NCBI GenBank assembly: GCA_023250495.1
Contig: JAHFAP010000058.1
Coordinates: forward strand, 1 to 13,996
DNA: 13,996 bases
Direction: 5' to 3'
Origin: Deltaproteobacteria bacterium
Lineage (GTDB): Bacteria > Desulfobacterota > Binatia > UBA9968
Shown here: in pieces, positions 12,564-13,996 of the stretch
Layout: each line of letters begins with the position of its first letter
Position numbering within the stretch: the first letter of the stretch is position 1
The notes under the pieces: generated by a model
The model's database searches: none
Told to the model about the DNA's origin: nothing
The model's input: the letters and a program-made list of their open reading frames with translations, nothing else
Made by a program: the position numbers and the translations under genes

Positions 12564-13583
12564 ATGCGACGAAATCGCGGCATTCTAATCGCAGGTATTC
12601 TTCTCGCCCTCGCCCGCCCGGATCAGCTCGGGGCGCAGACGGACGCAAGCAAAATCCTTGAAATGGCTAAGAAGGAAGGCGAGCTCGAATTCTACGGCGG
12701 CTTCAGCGTCGCCGACTTTGCTCAATTTGTAAGGCGCTTCAACAGCAAATATCCATTCATCAAAGTCAACCACATGCGGGCCGGAGCTGAGAAGCTTATG
12801 ACCCGCATAATTACAGAACGGGAGGCCGGCAAGTATACCGCAGACGTCATACAGATTCGCGGATTCCCCGCCCAGGTGCTCATCGAAAAAAAGGTCTTCG
12901 CGAAATATCTCTCGCCAGAGAGTAAGGCCTACGCTAAAGGATTCACAGATCCCCAGAATCGGTGGACCACCCTCTACGTCCAGACCTCCGTCATCGCCTT
13001 TAATACCCGCGCCGTGAAAGCTGGGGAGATCAAAACCTGGGAGGATCTTCTCAATCCGAAATGGAAAGGACAGATGGTGATCGACAGAGAGGAGACCGAG
13101 TGGTTCGCCAACATGCTCAAAGTGATGGGCAAGGAAAAAGGTCTCAGGTACATGCAAGACTTGGCCGACCAAAATCCGAATTTCCGCGAGGGCCACACCC
13201 TGATGGCCCAGCTGGTCGCCGCCGGAGAGCACAAAATCGGCATATCGCTCTATGCGCCGCGCATTGAAGACCTGAAAGCAAAGGGGGCGCCCATCGAATG
13301 GGTGCAGACCAACCCCGTCATCGGATTCCTCTACCTTGTCGGGATTGCGGAAAAGGCCCCCCATCCCAATACGGCCAGGCTGTTCCTCGATTTCGCCCTC
13401 TCAAAAGAGGGACAGACGGAGATCAGCCGGGCCCATTTCATTTCGATGAGGCATGACGTGAAAGCGGACCCTCCAGGTTTAGTCGAGGGCGTCCACATCC
13501 TTCCCAGCGATCTTGACCTGGCCCGAGATTACGACCAGTATTACAAGGACTTTCAGAGAATTTTCGTTAAAGGCTCGCACTAA
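12564..13583 (+). CDS. Extracellular solute-binding protein, Fe3+/AfuA-like ABC transporter type
   Basis: This 339-residue protein begins with a cleavable signal peptide: RRNR, a hydrophobic stretch ILIAGILLAL, and a probable cut near A24-Q25 (LGAQT). The mature part has the two-lobe binding-protein pattern: LEMAKKEGELEFYGGFSVAD at the start, YTADVIQ, FNTRAV, TWEDLLNPKWKGQMVI and FALSKEGQ late. It would act in the periplasm, delivering a ligand to an ABC permease. No permease or ATPase gene lies in the window. AfuA-like proteins can bind Fe3+, but many relatives next to catabolic genes bind organic anions. Its position between a hydro-lyase and a lyase suggests the ligand may be the pathway substrate. 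GGGAGG precedes the ATG by 11 nt, and the gene starts 16 nt after the small-subunit gene. Confidence 0.88.
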   Translation: MRRNRGILIAGILLALARPDQLGAQTDASKILEMAKKEGELEFYGGFSVADFAQFVRRFNSKYPFIKVNHMRAGAEKLMTRIITEREAGKYTADVIQIRGFPAQVLIEKKVFAKYLSPESKAYAKGFTDPQNRWTTLYVQTSVIAFNTRAVKAGEIKTWEDLLNPKWKGQMVIDREETEWFANMLKVMGKEKGLRYMQDLADQNPNFREGHTLMAQLVAAGEHKIGISLYAPRIEDLKAKGAPIEWVQTNPVIGFLYLVGIAEKAPHPNTARLFLDFALSKEGQTEISRAHFISMRHDVKADPPGLVEGVHILPSDLDLARDYDQYYKDFQRIFVKGSH

Positions 13584-13599
13584 CTTCACGGAGCGCAAA

Positions 13600-13996
13600 G
13601 TGGACGAGAGAAAACGACTGCGGCAACTCCTGGCCCAAAAAACTTTTTTCGTGGCGCCCGGCGCCTATGACGCCTTGACCGCTCGCCTGGTGGAAAAGGC
13701 CGGATTCCCGGCGGTGAAGCTTCTCGGCAATGCCATGAGCGCAAGCCTCCTCGGGTTGCCCGACCTGGGCTTTCTAACTTTGAGTGAAGTGGTCAATCAT
13801 GCGCGGAATGTCGCCGCCGCCGTCAACATTCCTCTCATCGTGGACACGGACACCGGCTTTTCGGCAGGTCCCCTCGGTATCATCCGAACCGTAAGGGATT
13901 TCGAGAGGGCGGGTGTGGCGGGCATCTCTTTTGAGGACCAGGTCTCGCCGAAAAAATGCGCGCTCATCGAGGGCGCCACCGAAGTGGTTCCGATTG
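13600..13996 (+). CDS. Isocitrate lyase / PEP mutase superfamily lyase (partial, 5' part)
   Basis: The first 132 codons of a gene running off the window edge are visible. ACGGAG precedes a GTG start at 13600 with a 6-nt spacer. The protein opens with RKRLRQLLAQKTFFVAPGAY and DALTARLVEKAGFPA, the usual superfamily start. It then shows the metal-binding DTDTGF (D82, D84) and FEDQVSPKKC (E112, C120), so a TIM-barrel lyase is secure. Methylisocitrate and dimethylmalate lyases normally have K-(K/R)-C-G-H after this point. Here the sequence is KKCALIEG, keeping the catalytic Cys but replacing Gly-His with Ala-Leu. It lies 16 nt after the binding-protein gene and probably cleaves the C-C bond of a product made by the upstream hydro-lyase. 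Oxaloacetate decarboxylase-like or phosphonate-related activity cannot be excluded. Confidence 0.88.
   Translation, partial: MDERKRLRQLLAQKTFFVAPGAYDALTARLVEKAGFPAVKLLGNAMSASLLGLPDLGFLTLSEVVNHARNVAAAVNIPLIVDTDTGFSAGPLGIIRTVRDFERAGVAGISFEDQVSPKKCALIEGATEVVPI

Noticed and set aside
12585..13364. 259-codon open frame on the - strand
   Set aside because: It is antisense to the solute-binding protein, which has a signal peptide and family motifs.

Overview
This window is about 14 kb of compact, GC-rich, protein-coding bacterial DNA. It carries no rRNA, tRNA, CRISPR array or complete transposon. Gene content suggests an uncultivated soil or groundwater lineage of the deltaproteobacterial / Methylomirabilota-Rokubacteria / Binatota kind. 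The clues are a split P-protein glycine cleavage operon, a cobalt-type nitrile hydratase-like enzyme, an ACMSD-type amidohydrolase, and an Fe3+-type solute-binding protein placed among catabolic enzymes. That placement is a low-confidence inference; no phylogenetic marker is present.

Region A (1-1195) is an accessory patch that looks less GC-rich. It holds a tandem repeat, a degenerate inverted repeat, a BrnT-type toxin with an overlapping antitoxin, a small conserved-looking protein, and an 8-codon scrap resembling the start of another toxin gene. Region B (1196-3415, + strand) is a tight operon. It encodes a metal-dependent amidohydrolase and a three-gene nitrile hydratase / thiocyanate hydrolase-like enzyme whose beta subunit is split into N- and C-terminal halves, followed by the metal-centre alpha/gamma subunit. 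Region C (3513-4271) is a lone TonB-like protein, followed by what appears to be the 3' scrap of a lost minus-strand gene.

Region D (10609 down to 4354, - strand) is a one-carbon operon in the order folD, gcvT, gcvH, gcvPA, gcvPB, lysR. The glycine cleavage genes make 5,10-methylene-THF from glycine, and FolD interconverts it with formyl-THF. GcvH has an unusual poly-acidic tail. Lipoamide dehydrogenase is not in the window. The lysR gene has a good 16-bp dyad just upstream and may be autoregulated.

Region E (10782 to the window end, + strand) starts from a promoter back-to-back with that of folD. It encodes a two-subunit aconitase/LeuCD-family hydro-lyase, a periplasmic solute-binding protein, and the first 132 codons of an isocitrate lyase/PEP mutase-family lyase. 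Both hydro-lyase subunits keep the framework motifs (including the Fe-S cysteines) but have replacements at positions normally used for catalysis or substrate binding. The lyase likewise has a changed KKCGH motif. The genes are spaced like one operon and look like a dehydratase-lyase pathway for an unidentified 2-hydroxy acid, with import of a ligand. This is the best candidate here for undescribed biochemistry.
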